Assembly: GCA_949297765.1 (NCBI GenBank)
Contig: CASFTV010000001.1
Location: forward strand, 248,001 to 312,000
DNA from: an uncultured bacterium
GTDB lineage: Bacteria > Verrucomicrobiota > Lentisphaeria > Victivallales > UBA1829
DNA length: 64,000 nt
Direction of reading: 5' to 3'
In this document: one piece after another, positions 26,190 to 34,009 of the stretch
Position numbering within the stretch: the stretch's first letter is position 1
Layout of the letters: every line of letters begins with the position of its first letter
The notes under the pieces: model-generated
Database searches by the model: none
What the model was told of the DNA's origin: nothing
Seen by the model: the letters and a program-made list of their open reading frames with translations, nothing else
Position numbers and translations under genes: made by a program

Positions 26190-26461
26190 GCTTTTCCTCC
26201 GCGATTTTTGAGAATGTTGAAGACTTTTTCGCAGACGGATTCCACGGTGGCGTTGCTCATGAGTTCCCCGTCGATTTTCACGAAGGGCGCGCCGCCCAGA
26301 TTGTCGTTGGAGCAGGCTTCCAGACAGGGAATAGCGGAGATGTCCACGCAGGTTTTCCAGTCTTCCGGCATGATGGTTTCCAGACGAAGAAGCTCTGCGG
26401 CGCCGAGCATGTAACAGGCGGTCCCGCAGCAGATTTCAACAGTGATTTTACGGTTCTCCAT
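26186..26461 (-). CDS. Thioredoxin-like [2Fe-2S] ferredoxin (NuoE/HydC-like)
   Basis: 91 residues from the MENRKITV start, chosen because AAGGAGG lies four bases upstream; an ATG 15 bases earlier overlaps the previous stop and has no ribosome site. Four Cys in a C-x4-C ... C-x3-C arrangement (EICCGTAC, IPCLEAC) match the 24-kDa-subunit [2Fe-2S] fold. It probably shuttles electrons between the hydrogenases encoded on either side, or from NAD(P)H-linked partners. It is in the middle of the H2 operon. Confidence 0.82.
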   Translation of the reverse strand: MENRKITVEICCGTACYMLGAAELLRLETIMPEDWKTCVDISAIPCLEACSNDNLGGAPFVKIDGELMSNATVESVCEKVFNILKNRGGKA

Positions 26462-26475
26462 AGTTCCTCCTTGCA

Positions 26476-27669
26476 TTAATAATATTTGATCGTTACTTTT
26501 TTCCGGTAGTTCTGCTGCAGAACGTCCTGAAGACGTTTGATGATGTTCCGGCGGATCTCCAGGTCGATCGGGAGATTCGGATCCTGATGCGCCTCATTGA
26601 CTTTGGTTCCGACAATGAATTCAATCAGGTCGCTTTCCATCATTTCGTTGATGATGTCTTTTGCGGCGGGCGGGGAATCCTCCCAGTTTCCGCTTTCCAG
26701 ATCGGAGGCGACGCGGGTCAGGGTCAGGATTCCCTCGGTGACCAGTCCGATTCCCGGAATCTTTCCCGGCGGGGGGAGCCCCTTGCTGAACCGCACCATC
26801 TTCAGGTCGATTTCCGTTTTTGTCCTCAGTTCGCGTTCCACGATGTTGGCGGTGGTTCCGCCGCAGATCACGACTCTGTCCGCTCCGGTTTCCGGAAGTG
26901 CGAGCGCGGCAAATTCATGGTCGCGCTCCTTACGGAACGGCGGTCCGGTCAGAACGCGGCAGACGCGCGGTTTGCGCAGATAGATCACCATGCAGCTGAT
27001 ATCGTCGATGCACTTGTGGTCGCGGTTGATGGAGAGCGCCTGATACGCCACCGCCTGAGCGATGTCTTTTGCGGAGATATCCGGCTGTTCCCGGATCAGG
27101 TCCTGAACGAACTGCATGCATCCGCGGCGGGTCCATCCGAATTTGTATTCCCGGCGGCCGAGTCCCGCCTGTGTGACGCCGTCCGAGCAGGCGATCAGGC
27201 GGTCTCCGACCTCAAGGCGAAGTTCGGAAAGCTGCATTTCGCGGTCGGGCCATCGCTCCGAGACAAGCGTCTTCGAAGAAGCCGGCGGCAGTTCGATCGC
27301 TCCGCGCAGATGGATGAACGGAGGATTCCCCATCTCGATGACCTTGGTTTTCCCGCCCATCTGCATATCGAAGATTGTGAAGGTCGCATAGCTGATCTTG
27401 CGGATCTCGCAGACCGGGAGGGTATCCATGATCGTCTCCGCCGACTGGAGAATATCCATGTTCGAACGGATGAACTTCAGGGCCATCGTCGTGGTCATAT
27501 TGGCGAGCAGGTGTGCTTTGATTCCGCTTCCGAGTCCGTCGGAAAGCACCGCAATGTTGCGGTTTTCGTTTTCGAGTCTCAGCCACTGGAAATCGTCACC
27601 GCAGGCGGCCTGACCGTCCTTGGTCAGCTGGCAGCACTCCATTTCGACGAAGGGGGAGTCGTATTTCAT
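26476..27669 (-). CDS. SpoIIE-family PP2C-type Ser/Thr phosphatase
   Basis: 397 residues. The N-terminal ~230 form a PP2C/SpoIIE domain: CGDDFQWL, AVLSDGLGSGIKAHLLA (metal-binding Asp), LIACSDGVTQAG and CIDDISCMVIYL (second metal Asp). The C-terminal ~160 residues (VVICGGTTANIVERELR...) are a separate domain of unknown function seen in phosphatases that accompany sensory hydrogenases. Such phosphatases next to PAS-type HydS occur in other anaerobes and are thought to relay redox or H2 signals by dephosphorylating a protein target. Its ATG overlaps the HydS stop (ATGA), indicating stoichiometric coupling. Confidence 0.85.
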   Translation of the reverse strand: MKYDSPFVEMECCQLTKDGQAACGDDFQWLRLENENRNIAVLSDGLGSGIKAHLLANMTTTMALKFIRSNMDILQSAETIMDTLPVCEIRKISYATFTIFDMQMGGKTKVIEMGNPPFIHLRGAIELPPASSKTLVSERWPDREMQLSELRLEVGDRLIACSDGVTQAGLGRREYKFGWTRRGCMQFVQDLIREQPDISAKDIAQAVAYQALSINRDHKCIDDISCMVIYLRKPRVCRVLTGPPFRKERDHEFAALALPETGADRVVICGGTTANIVERELRTKTEIDLKMVRFSKGLPPPGKIPGIGLVTEGILTLTRVASDLESGNWEDSPPAAKDIINEMMESDLIEFIVGTKVNEAHQDPNLPIDLEIRRNIIKRLQDVLQQNYRKKVTIKYY

Positions 27670-29387
27670 TTCGGAGTGTTCTCCTTGTCCTTTGTTTCGG
27701 CATAGGAGCCGGCGACCTCCTTCAGCAGGATTTCGGTATCCGCCATGTGTTCGCCCAGATAGCGTGCGATCTTCTGAACCGTCATGACGTTTTTGCGGAT
27801 CACCTCTTTGGCCCGTTCGGCGATCTGTTCGCGTTTGAGCTCATTCTGGGTCACATCCTGGATCACGGCTCCGACCGTCTGCCCGGCGGTGATGGCAAAG
27901 ACGCTGATGTTCAGAATCCGGTTTCCGGAGACCTGATTGAATTTCTCAATCTCTCCTCCGTTCGCCAGAACGCTTTCAAAGAGATCCGTGAATTCGATCA
28001 TCGACGAGAGATACGCTCCGTTCAGATTGCCGCAGGAGTCGTAGGCCAGAAGCGTGTCTTCTCCGCAAAGTTCCGCAAAATGGCGGTTGCACTCCAGAAC
28101 CTGAAGATTCTGATCGGTGATGACCACCGCCACCGGAATGTATTTGATCAGCGCGTTGCTGGTCTTCTGCGAAATCTTGCGCAGATAGGAAAGGCACATG
28201 GAGGTTTCCGCTTTTCCGTCGAGCATGGCCCGTGCGAATTCGCGGCAGCTGTTGTATCCGCATCCGCCGCAGTTGAGTTCGTCTTCCGCGGAGAATTTGC
28301 CGATTTTTTCCAGAGCCTGCTGAATGGCGGCCTCCTCGGGGACGGGCTGCTGCAGGTGATCCGGGTAGACATACTGGCGAATATCGACCGGCACTTCCCG
28401 TCCGAGACTGGTCCGGTAGGGCGCGTGGGAGGCGGTTTCCAGCAGGACGTCGATCCGGGAGGAGCCGCGTTCCATGACCGGGCCGTTCACGCATCCGCCG
28501 TCACAGGCGAGCATTTCGATGAACATTTTTGTTCCGCTTTTCTTCAGGGCCGGGAGATCAACCTTTTCCAGCACGCGGGCGATGTTGGGCAGTCCGGAAA
28601 CGGCGATCAGACGGGCGTCCACTTCCGGCGCGCGGAGAGTATCGTTCATGCCGCCCTCAATGGAATAGAGCCGTCCTTCTTCCGCGGGGGAGGGGACCAG
28701 CGAGTCATCCACCACGGAAGCCCAGGTGACTCCCGCGCTTTTCAGCCAGGATTCGAGTGCGGCGAAGGTGATGGCCAGATTGAGTTCATCCGGATTCCGG
28801 TCCGCTTCGTTTTTCTTGGCGGCGCAGGGTCCGATGAAAACGGTTTTAATCTCCTCTCCATAGGTTTTCCGGAGCAGTTTGCAGTGAGCCATCACGGGGG
28901 AGACGACCGGAAGGATGCTTTCGGTCCACTGCGGATAGTATTTGCGGATGAAGTCCACGGCGGCGGGACATGCGCTGGAAAGATACACTCCCGGTTCCGC
29001 CTTTTTCAGCAGTTCCGCGGTCTGCGAGCTGACCAGCTGAGCGCCGATGGCGGTTTCGCTCACTCCGGTGAAGCCGAGACGCTTCAGCGCTCCTGCGAGC
29101 TTCCCGATGGAAATTCCCTTGAAATAGCCGACATAACTCGGTGCGACCGATGCGTAGACCCTGGCGCCCGACTGGATCAGATATTGGGCGCGGGAGAGAT
29201 CCGAGCGGATTTTCTTCGCCTCCGCCGGACAGACCTTCACGCATTCGCCGCAGCTGACGCACAGTTCCGGGATCACGGCGGCTCTGGCATTGATGATTCG
29301 AATTGCTTTGCAGTGACAGTGGCGGACGCACTTGTAGCAGTCCTGACACTCGTTGGCCGTTGTGTAGATCGGAAAATTCTGATTCAT
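27666..29387 (-). CDS. hydS: Sensory [FeFe] hydrogenase with PAS domain (HydS, group C)
   Basis: 573 residues from MNQNFPIY, the ATG preceded by AGGA at about five bases. Two [4Fe-4S] motifs (CQDCYKCVRHC, CVSCGECVKVCP) lead into an H-cluster domain: L1 reads SSACPAA, with Ala139 where catalytic enzymes have the proton-transfer Cys. L2 is IGPCAAKKNEA (Cys188) and L3 is EMLACDGGCVNGP (Cys295, Cys299). A further 4Cys cluster (CGGCGYNSC...C, 373-398) and a PAS domain (~410-510) follow, ending in a coiled helix. The Cys-to-Ala change and PAS domain are hallmarks of the putative H2-sensing class. It probably controls the coupled SpoIIE phosphatase. Confidence 0.9.
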   Translation of the reverse strand: MNQNFPIYTTANECQDCYKCVRHCHCKAIRIINARAAVIPELCVSCGECVKVCPAEAKKIRSDLSRAQYLIQSGARVYASVAPSYVGYFKGISIGKLAGALKRLGFTGVSETAIGAQLVSSQTAELLKKAEPGVYLSSACPAAVDFIRKYYPQWTESILPVVSPVMAHCKLLRKTYGEEIKTVFIGPCAAKKNEADRNPDELNLAITFAALESWLKSAGVTWASVVDDSLVPSPAEEGRLYSIEGGMNDTLRAPEVDARLIAVSGLPNIARVLEKVDLPALKKSGTKMFIEMLACDGGCVNGPVMERGSSRIDVLLETASHAPYRTSLGREVPVDIRQYVYPDHLQQPVPEEAAIQQALEKIGKFSAEDELNCGGCGYNSCREFARAMLDGKAETSMCLSYLRKISQKTSNALIKYIPVAVVITDQNLQVLECNRHFAELCGEDTLLAYDSCGNLNGAYLSSMIEFTDLFESVLANGGEIEKFNQVSGNRILNISVFAITAGQTVGAVIQDVTQNELKREQIAERAKEVIRKNVMTVQKIARYLGEHMADTEILLKEVAGSYAETKDKENTPK

Positions 29388-29456
29388 GGTCATCCTGTAA
29401 ATTCGGGGTTGTGGACAATATAACATCCTGTTTCGGGAAAATGCAAATAAAAGGCG

Positions 29457-29711
29457 TCACATTTCAGGAAATAATTTTTTCATCAGATCCAGCATGACCC
29501 CCCGGTCCACCTTGGTATAGACCTGTCCGTCCACGACCACGATCGGCCCGTCCGCGCAGCGGCCCTGACAGAGGGAGCCTTCCAGCTCCACGTCCACATC
29601 GTCCTTCAGATTGTGTTCCTCCAGATATTTCTGGATGACCTCCACGTTCCGCTCGTTGCCCCGCGAAAAGCAGGAACTTCCGATGCAGACGACAATTTTC
29701 GGCTTGGCCAT
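29457..29711 (-). CDS. Thioredoxin-like [2Fe-2S] ferredoxin
   Basis: 84 residues from MAKPKIVV; AGGAGG lies eight bases upstream, which excludes the longer start. Cys pairs CIGSSC and CQGRC have the NuoE-like C-x4-C ... C-x3-C spacing, and the GPIVVVDGQVY strand is typical of this fold. It is the first gene of the H2 operon, 69 bases before hydS. It probably carries electrons to or from the sensory hydrogenase. Confidence 0.85.
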   Translation of the reverse strand: MAKPKIVVCIGSSCFSRGNERNVEVIQKYLEEHNLKDDVDVELEGSLCQGRCADGPIVVVDGQVYTKVDRGVMLDLMKKLFPEM

Positions 29712-29741
29712 AAAAACGCTCCTCCTGTGTCGTATGTGCAT

Positions 29742-29780
29742 AAAAAAAGATTCGGGTTATACGGTAATATAACCCGAATC
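29742..29780 (-). terminator. Terminator after adhE
   Basis: A 13-bp perfect stem (29749-29761 with 29768-29780, GATTCGGGTTATA) and a 6-base loop, followed on the minus strand by seven T. A GTGACT-16-TATATT promoter-like pair (29766-29793) overlaps the stem, so the following H2 operon may start inside the terminator. Confidence 0.88.
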
Positions 29781-29796
29781 CTGGAAAAGTCACGTC

Positions 29797-32424
29797 TTAT
29801 TTTCCATAATATGCGCGGAGATACATCTCCTTGATTTCGGAGATCAGCGGATAGCGCGGATTTGCGCCGGTGCACTGATCGTCGAATGCGTCCTCGCTGA
29901 GCTTGTCGAGTACGGCGAGGAATTCCTTTTCGGGAACTCCGGCTTCCTGAATGGTTTTCGGAATATGGAGTTTATCCTTGAGTTCCTGAACCTTCCTGAT
30001 CAGAAGTTCGACTTTCTCGTCATCGTTCCGTCCGCCGAGCTTGAGGAAGTCGGAGAGACTGGCGTAGCGTTCTTTCGCATCCGGGCATTTGTACTGCGGG
30101 AAGGTGCCCTGCTTGGTCGGCTTGGTGGTCGCGTTGAAGCGGATGACCTCGTTGATCAGCAGAGCGTTGGCCAGTCCGTGCGGAACATGGAACGCGGCTC
30201 CGAGTTTATGGGCCATCGAGTGGCAGACCCCGAGGAAGGCGTTTGCGAACGCCATGCCGGCGATGGTGGAGGCGTGATGGACTTTCTCTCTTGCCTTTTC
30301 GTCGACGGTGCCGTTCTCATAGGCCGCGGGTAGATACTTGAAGACCAGGCGTGCCGCTTCGCGGGCGAGGCCGTTCGTGTACTCGGAGGCGAGAATCGAA
30401 ACGCGGGCTTCGAGCGCGTGGACCAGAGCGTCGATGCCGGAATAGGCGGTGAGCTTCTTCGGCATGTTCATGACCAGACGGGTGTCGATGATCGCCATGG
30501 TCGGGGTCAGCTCGTAATCGGCGAGGGGATATTTGTATCCGGTGGTTTCATCGGTGATGACGGCGAACGGGGTCACTTCGGAACCGGTTCCGGAGGTGGT
30601 CGGGATCGCCACCAGAGAGGCCTTCGCTCCGAGTTTCGGGAATTTGTACACCCGTTTGCGGATGTCCATGAAGCGGAGGGCAATGTCGCTGAAATGAACT
30701 TCGGGATGTTCATACATCAGCCACATGATTTTTGCCGCGTCCATCGGGGAACCGCCGCCGACCGCGATGATGACATCGGGCTGGAAGGAGTTCATCCGTT
30801 CGAGACCTTTGCGCGCCGTGGCGAGGGTCGGATCCGGGAGAACGTCGGAGAAGACTTCGCTTTTGATTCCCATTTCTTCAAGGAAGTCGAGGGCGTCGTT
30901 GAGAATGCCGCTTTCATAGAGGAACTTGTCGGTGACGAAGAAGGCGCGCTTCTTGTCGTGGAGATCGCTCAGACCTTCTCTCAGACAGCCGTATTTGAAG
31001 TAGATTTTCGGCGGAACGCGGAACCACAGCATGTTTTCTCTCCTCTGGGCGACGGTTTTGATGTTCAAGAGATGTTTCGGGGAAACGTTCATGCTGACCG
31101 AATTGCCGCCCCACGATCCGCAGCCGAGCGTGAGGGAGGGGTCGAGCTTGAAGTTGTAGATGTCGCCGATGGCGCCCTGGCTGGAGGGCATGTTGATCAG
31201 AACCCGGCAGGTGTTCATCGTGTTGCCGAATTTCGTGATGCGGTCGGTGTTGCGCGGATTGGTGTAAAGCACGCTGGTGTGGCCGAGTCCGCCGAACTCC
31301 AGCAGCTGTTCCGCGCGGACGAGAGCTTCTTCAAAATCCTTGACCTTGTAGAGTGCGAGGACCGGGGAGAGCTTTTCGCGGGAGAACGGATATTCCGGAC
31401 CGACGCCCGTGGTTTCCGCGATCAGAACTTTGGTGTCTTCCGGGACATTCACACCTGCCATTTTTGCAATCTTGGAGGCGCTCTGTCCGACAATCTTTGC
31501 ATTGAGTTTTCCGTTGACGATAATGGTTTCGCCGACTTTTTTCGCTTCCGCCTTGTTTAGAATGTAGGCGCCGCGCTTGATGAATTCGGCTTTGACCTCA
31601 TTGTAGATGGACTCCACCACGGTGACGGACTGTTCGGAAGCGCAGATCATGCCGTTGTCGAAAGTTTTGCTCTGAAGCACGGAGCTGACGGCCATCAGGA
31701 TGTCGCAGCTCTCGTCGAAGACGGCGGGAGTGTTTCCTGCGCCTACGCCGACCGCGGGAACGCCGCTGGAGTAGGCCGCCTTCACCATCCCGGGACCGCC
31801 GGTGGCGAGGATCAGATTGATCATCGGATGGCTCATCAGGTGCTGGCTGAGTGCGACGGTCGGTTCGGGAATCCAGCCGATGATGTTTTCCGGCGCTCCG
31901 GCCTCCACCGCCGCTTTCAGAACGACTTTTGCCGCTTCAATGGTGGATCTTTTGGCTCTCGGATGGGGCGAGAAAATGATGCCGTTCCGGGTCTTCAGGG
32001 CCAGAAGGGATTTGAAGATCGCGGTCGACGTGGGGTTGGTGGTCGGGACAATTCCGGCGATCAGGCCGACCGGTTCCGCGAGTTTCATGATACCGAAGGC
32101 TTCGTCGTATTCGATCGTGTCGCAGGTCTTGTAGCTTTTATATTTATTGTAGACGTATTCGGAAGCAAAATGGTTTTTGATGACTTTGTCTTCGACCACG
32201 CCCATTCCGGTCTCTTCGACCGCCATTTTGGCGAGCGGAATCCGGGCCTGATTGGCGGCCAGCGCCGCGGCGCGGAAGATATCATCCACCTGCTGCTGCG
32301 TGTAGGTGGCAAACTTTGTCTGCGCCGCCTTGACTTTCGCGATGATTTCATTCAGTTCCTGGAGCTGCTTTTCCGCTTCGGCCGCAGCCTGAGTGTCTGT
32401 TTCCGGTGTAATTTTTTTTGCCAT
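29797..32424 (-). CDS. adhE: Bifunctional acetaldehyde/alcohol dehydrogenase AdhE
   Basis: 875 residues from MAKKITPE (GAGGTGAG seven bases upstream; the longer ATG lacks a site). It converts acetyl-CoA to acetaldehyde and then ethanol, using two NADH. The N-terminal CoA-acylating aldehyde dehydrogenase (~1-440) has the nucleophile in GMICASEQ. The linker leads to an iron-dependent alcohol dehydrogenase (~455-875) with GGGSPMDAAK, and metal His residues in the CHSMAHKLGAAFHVPHG block. AdhE usually assembles into spirosomes. It gives the cell an ethanol route for NADH disposal beside the H2 route encoded directly downstream. Confidence 0.96.
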   Translation of the reverse strand: MAKKITPETDTQAAAEAEKQLQELNEIIAKVKAAQTKFATYTQQQVDDIFRAAALAANQARIPLAKMAVEETGMGVVEDKVIKNHFASEYVYNKYKSYKTCDTIEYDEAFGIMKLAEPVGLIAGIVPTTNPTSTAIFKSLLALKTRNGIIFSPHPRAKRSTIEAAKVVLKAAVEAGAPENIIGWIPEPTVALSQHLMSHPMINLILATGGPGMVKAAYSSGVPAVGVGAGNTPAVFDESCDILMAVSSVLQSKTFDNGMICASEQSVTVVESIYNEVKAEFIKRGAYILNKAEAKKVGETIIVNGKLNAKIVGQSASKIAKMAGVNVPEDTKVLIAETTGVGPEYPFSREKLSPVLALYKVKDFEEALVRAEQLLEFGGLGHTSVLYTNPRNTDRITKFGNTMNTCRVLINMPSSQGAIGDIYNFKLDPSLTLGCGSWGGNSVSMNVSPKHLLNIKTVAQRRENMLWFRVPPKIYFKYGCLREGLSDLHDKKRAFFVTDKFLYESGILNDALDFLEEMGIKSEVFSDVLPDPTLATARKGLERMNSFQPDVIIAVGGGSPMDAAKIMWLMYEHPEVHFSDIALRFMDIRKRVYKFPKLGAKASLVAIPTTSGTGSEVTPFAVITDETTGYKYPLADYELTPTMAIIDTRLVMNMPKKLTAYSGIDALVHALEARVSILASEYTNGLAREAARLVFKYLPAAYENGTVDEKAREKVHHASTIAGMAFANAFLGVCHSMAHKLGAAFHVPHGLANALLINEVIRFNATTKPTKQGTFPQYKCPDAKERYASLSDFLKLGGRNDDEKVELLIRKVQELKDKLHIPKTIQEAGVPEKEFLAVLDKLSEDAFDDQCTGANPRYPLISEIKEMYLRAYYGK

Positions 32425-32775
32425 AATCTCACCTCGTGTTTTCACTGTTTGCTGAAAAAGTCTTTCACGCTCTGAAAGTTTGTTTTTTCATTGGATGCCG
32501 TTTAATGTACATCGTTTCACAGAGATTTCAAGTCCTCTTTGTGATTTTTTTATATTTTCAACGCAAATCAAAATCAATTTAATGTGAAACAATGCACAGC
32601 AACGGAAGAGAAATCAAATATTTCGATTCTGAAAAAATAAAAAATTACACTGAAAAACAGCAAAATCCCAATTCTTTCAGAATTCTTTGAAACGCTCCGT
32701 ATGGGACGGACGACTTCACTTTTTCTGTGTGTGAAAAATGTAACAGCGATTTTTCTAAACACGGAAAAGCTGTTT
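32425..32775. other. Intergenic region upstream of adhE
   Basis: 351 bases, strongly AT-rich. It contains the adhE promoter (32549-32577) and a ~115-base leader. GTTTCACA (32514-32521) and its inverse TGTGAAAC (32583-32590) flank that promoter. The remaining ~180 bases on the far side hold several A/T runs and a weak AACAGC...GCTGTT hairpin just after the acyltransferase stop. I see no credible gene. Confidence 0.6.
32549..32577 (-). promoter_or_regulatory. Likely adhE promoter
   Basis: TTGATT, 17 bases, TATAAA on the minus strand, bracketed by inverted GTTTCACA half-sites. Confidence 0.6.
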
Positions 32776-33996
32776 TCAGCGATAGGTTCCTGTACCGAAG
32801 CGGGGGAGATCGGCGGTCAGGAGAAACATGCCGCCGGCCCGGAGAGGGCGTCCGGCGTCGATGAGACGGCGGAATGCCCGGCGCAGGGAATTGTCGGCGG
32901 GATAACGGGAAAGCTCGCCGTCATCGCGCCCGTAGACAAAGAAGAGGCCTGCCCGTTCGGTTTCCGGAAGAGGGAAGAGAAACAGTTCCCGCATCAGCCG
33001 TGCGAGATTGGAGTCCGGCAGTTCCGTCATCCAGTCCGGATTCAGGATCCAGGATTCGCAGCAGAACGCGCGGATCTCTCTATGAAAACAGGTGCGGAAG
33101 AAGTCAACAGCCCACTTCAGGGAGTCTTTTGCAAGTTCGAGTTTCATTCCGCCTCCGCCGGGGATATGGACGCTCGGGACCCATTCCTCCGGGGAAAGAG
33201 CCGTTTCATATTCGTCCAGCGGAAGGGTTTCCAGCCGGCCGGGTTCGGCGCGTCCAGCTGCCGGGTCGACGGGGATGCCGGAGACACTTCCGTTCTGTTC
33301 GATCAGGCGGGCGGTTGTCCAGCCGTGGCGGGGGAGGGCTTCTCGCGGCGGACGGAATCCTTCTTCCGTAAGGAGCCATCCGTCGCGGCAGAGGGCGACG
33401 GTCCGTCCGGTTTTGCAACTCCGGTAAATGGCGGGCAGCCAGTCGGGGGCGGAATGGATCAGGTATTCAAAGCGGCCGATCCGGAACAGACGGTTGTCCA
33501 TATAATTCTTCAGCCAGGTGATCTGGCGGAGATCGTGTCCCGGATTCCCGTTGTGGGCGGCGGCATAGATTCCGATGGTTCCGCCGATCCATTGAGCCGG
33601 ACCGTCTGCGACACGTTCCGGGATTCCGATCTTCCGGTAGCTCTCCCGGATGCGCGGCAGGGCCGACATCGCAATCAGCAGCTGATAAAGTCCGCATTGC
33701 CGTTCTGTCAGCAGTTTTCGCGGACGGGGCCATGAACCGAGTTCCCAGCAGCCGCGCCGGAAGGCGGCATCCGCAATGCAGTTCGCATAAATGCGGAGTG
33801 TTCTTTCCCGGGCCACGAGCTTGTTCAGTTCATGAATTTCCCCGGCGAAGGGAAGGGGGACTCCGAGACGGGGAGCATACTGCTCGAAGAAGGAATCCGT
33901 GAAACAGTCCGGCAGAGTGTCCGCGCCGGGCGTTGCGGCGAATGCGGAGATATTCTCCAGTCCCTGACACTCTTCCGGAAACGCCGACAGATCCAT
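32776..33996 (-). CDS. GNAT-type acyltransferase domain protein (DUF5596-like)
   Basis: 406 residues, soluble. The C-terminal part (~300-385) has the GNAT_C-type signature: FRIGRFEYLI earlier, then SVHIPGGGGM, FCCESWILNP, LPDSNLARL. The N-terminal half is the associated helical NAT_N-like region. These acyltransferase-domain proteins are common in gut Firmicutes and PVC bacteria, and no substrate is established. It is the last gene of the debranching-enzyme operon, 13 bases after the aldehyde dehydrogenase. Confidence 0.65.
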   Translation of the reverse strand: MDLSAFPEECQGLENISAFAATPGADTLPDCFTDSFFEQYAPRLGVPLPFAGEIHELNKLVARERTLRIYANCIADAAFRRGCWELGSWPRPRKLLTERQCGLYQLLIAMSALPRIRESYRKIGIPERVADGPAQWIGGTIGIYAAAHNGNPGHDLRQITWLKNYMDNRLFRIGRFEYLIHSAPDWLPAIYRSCKTGRTVALCRDGWLLTEEGFRPPREALPRHGWTTARLIEQNGSVSGIPVDPAAGRAEPGRLETLPLDEYETALSPEEWVPSVHIPGGGGMKLELAKDSLKWAVDFFRTCFHREIRAFCCESWILNPDWMTELPDSNLARLMRELFLFPLPETERAGLFFVYGRDDGELSRYPADNSLRRAFRRLIDAGRPLRAGGMFLLTADLPRFGTGTYR

Positions 33997-34009
33997 TTTT
34001 CCTCCCGGT

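Noticed and set aside
29457-32424. adhE as part of a bacterial microcompartment
   Set aside because: No shell proteins, no encapsulation peptide and no propanediol or ethanolamine genes; the protein is a standard full-length AdhE.
32574-32762. A 62-codon open frame in the adhE upstream region (minus strand)
   Set aside because: No ribosome site, Phe/Ile-rich composition expected of AT-rich non-coding DNA, and it overlaps the promoter.
32425-32775. A Rex operator upstream of adhE
   Set aside because: No TTGTGAA-N4-TTCACAA-type dyad was found; only separated GTTTCACA half-sites are present.
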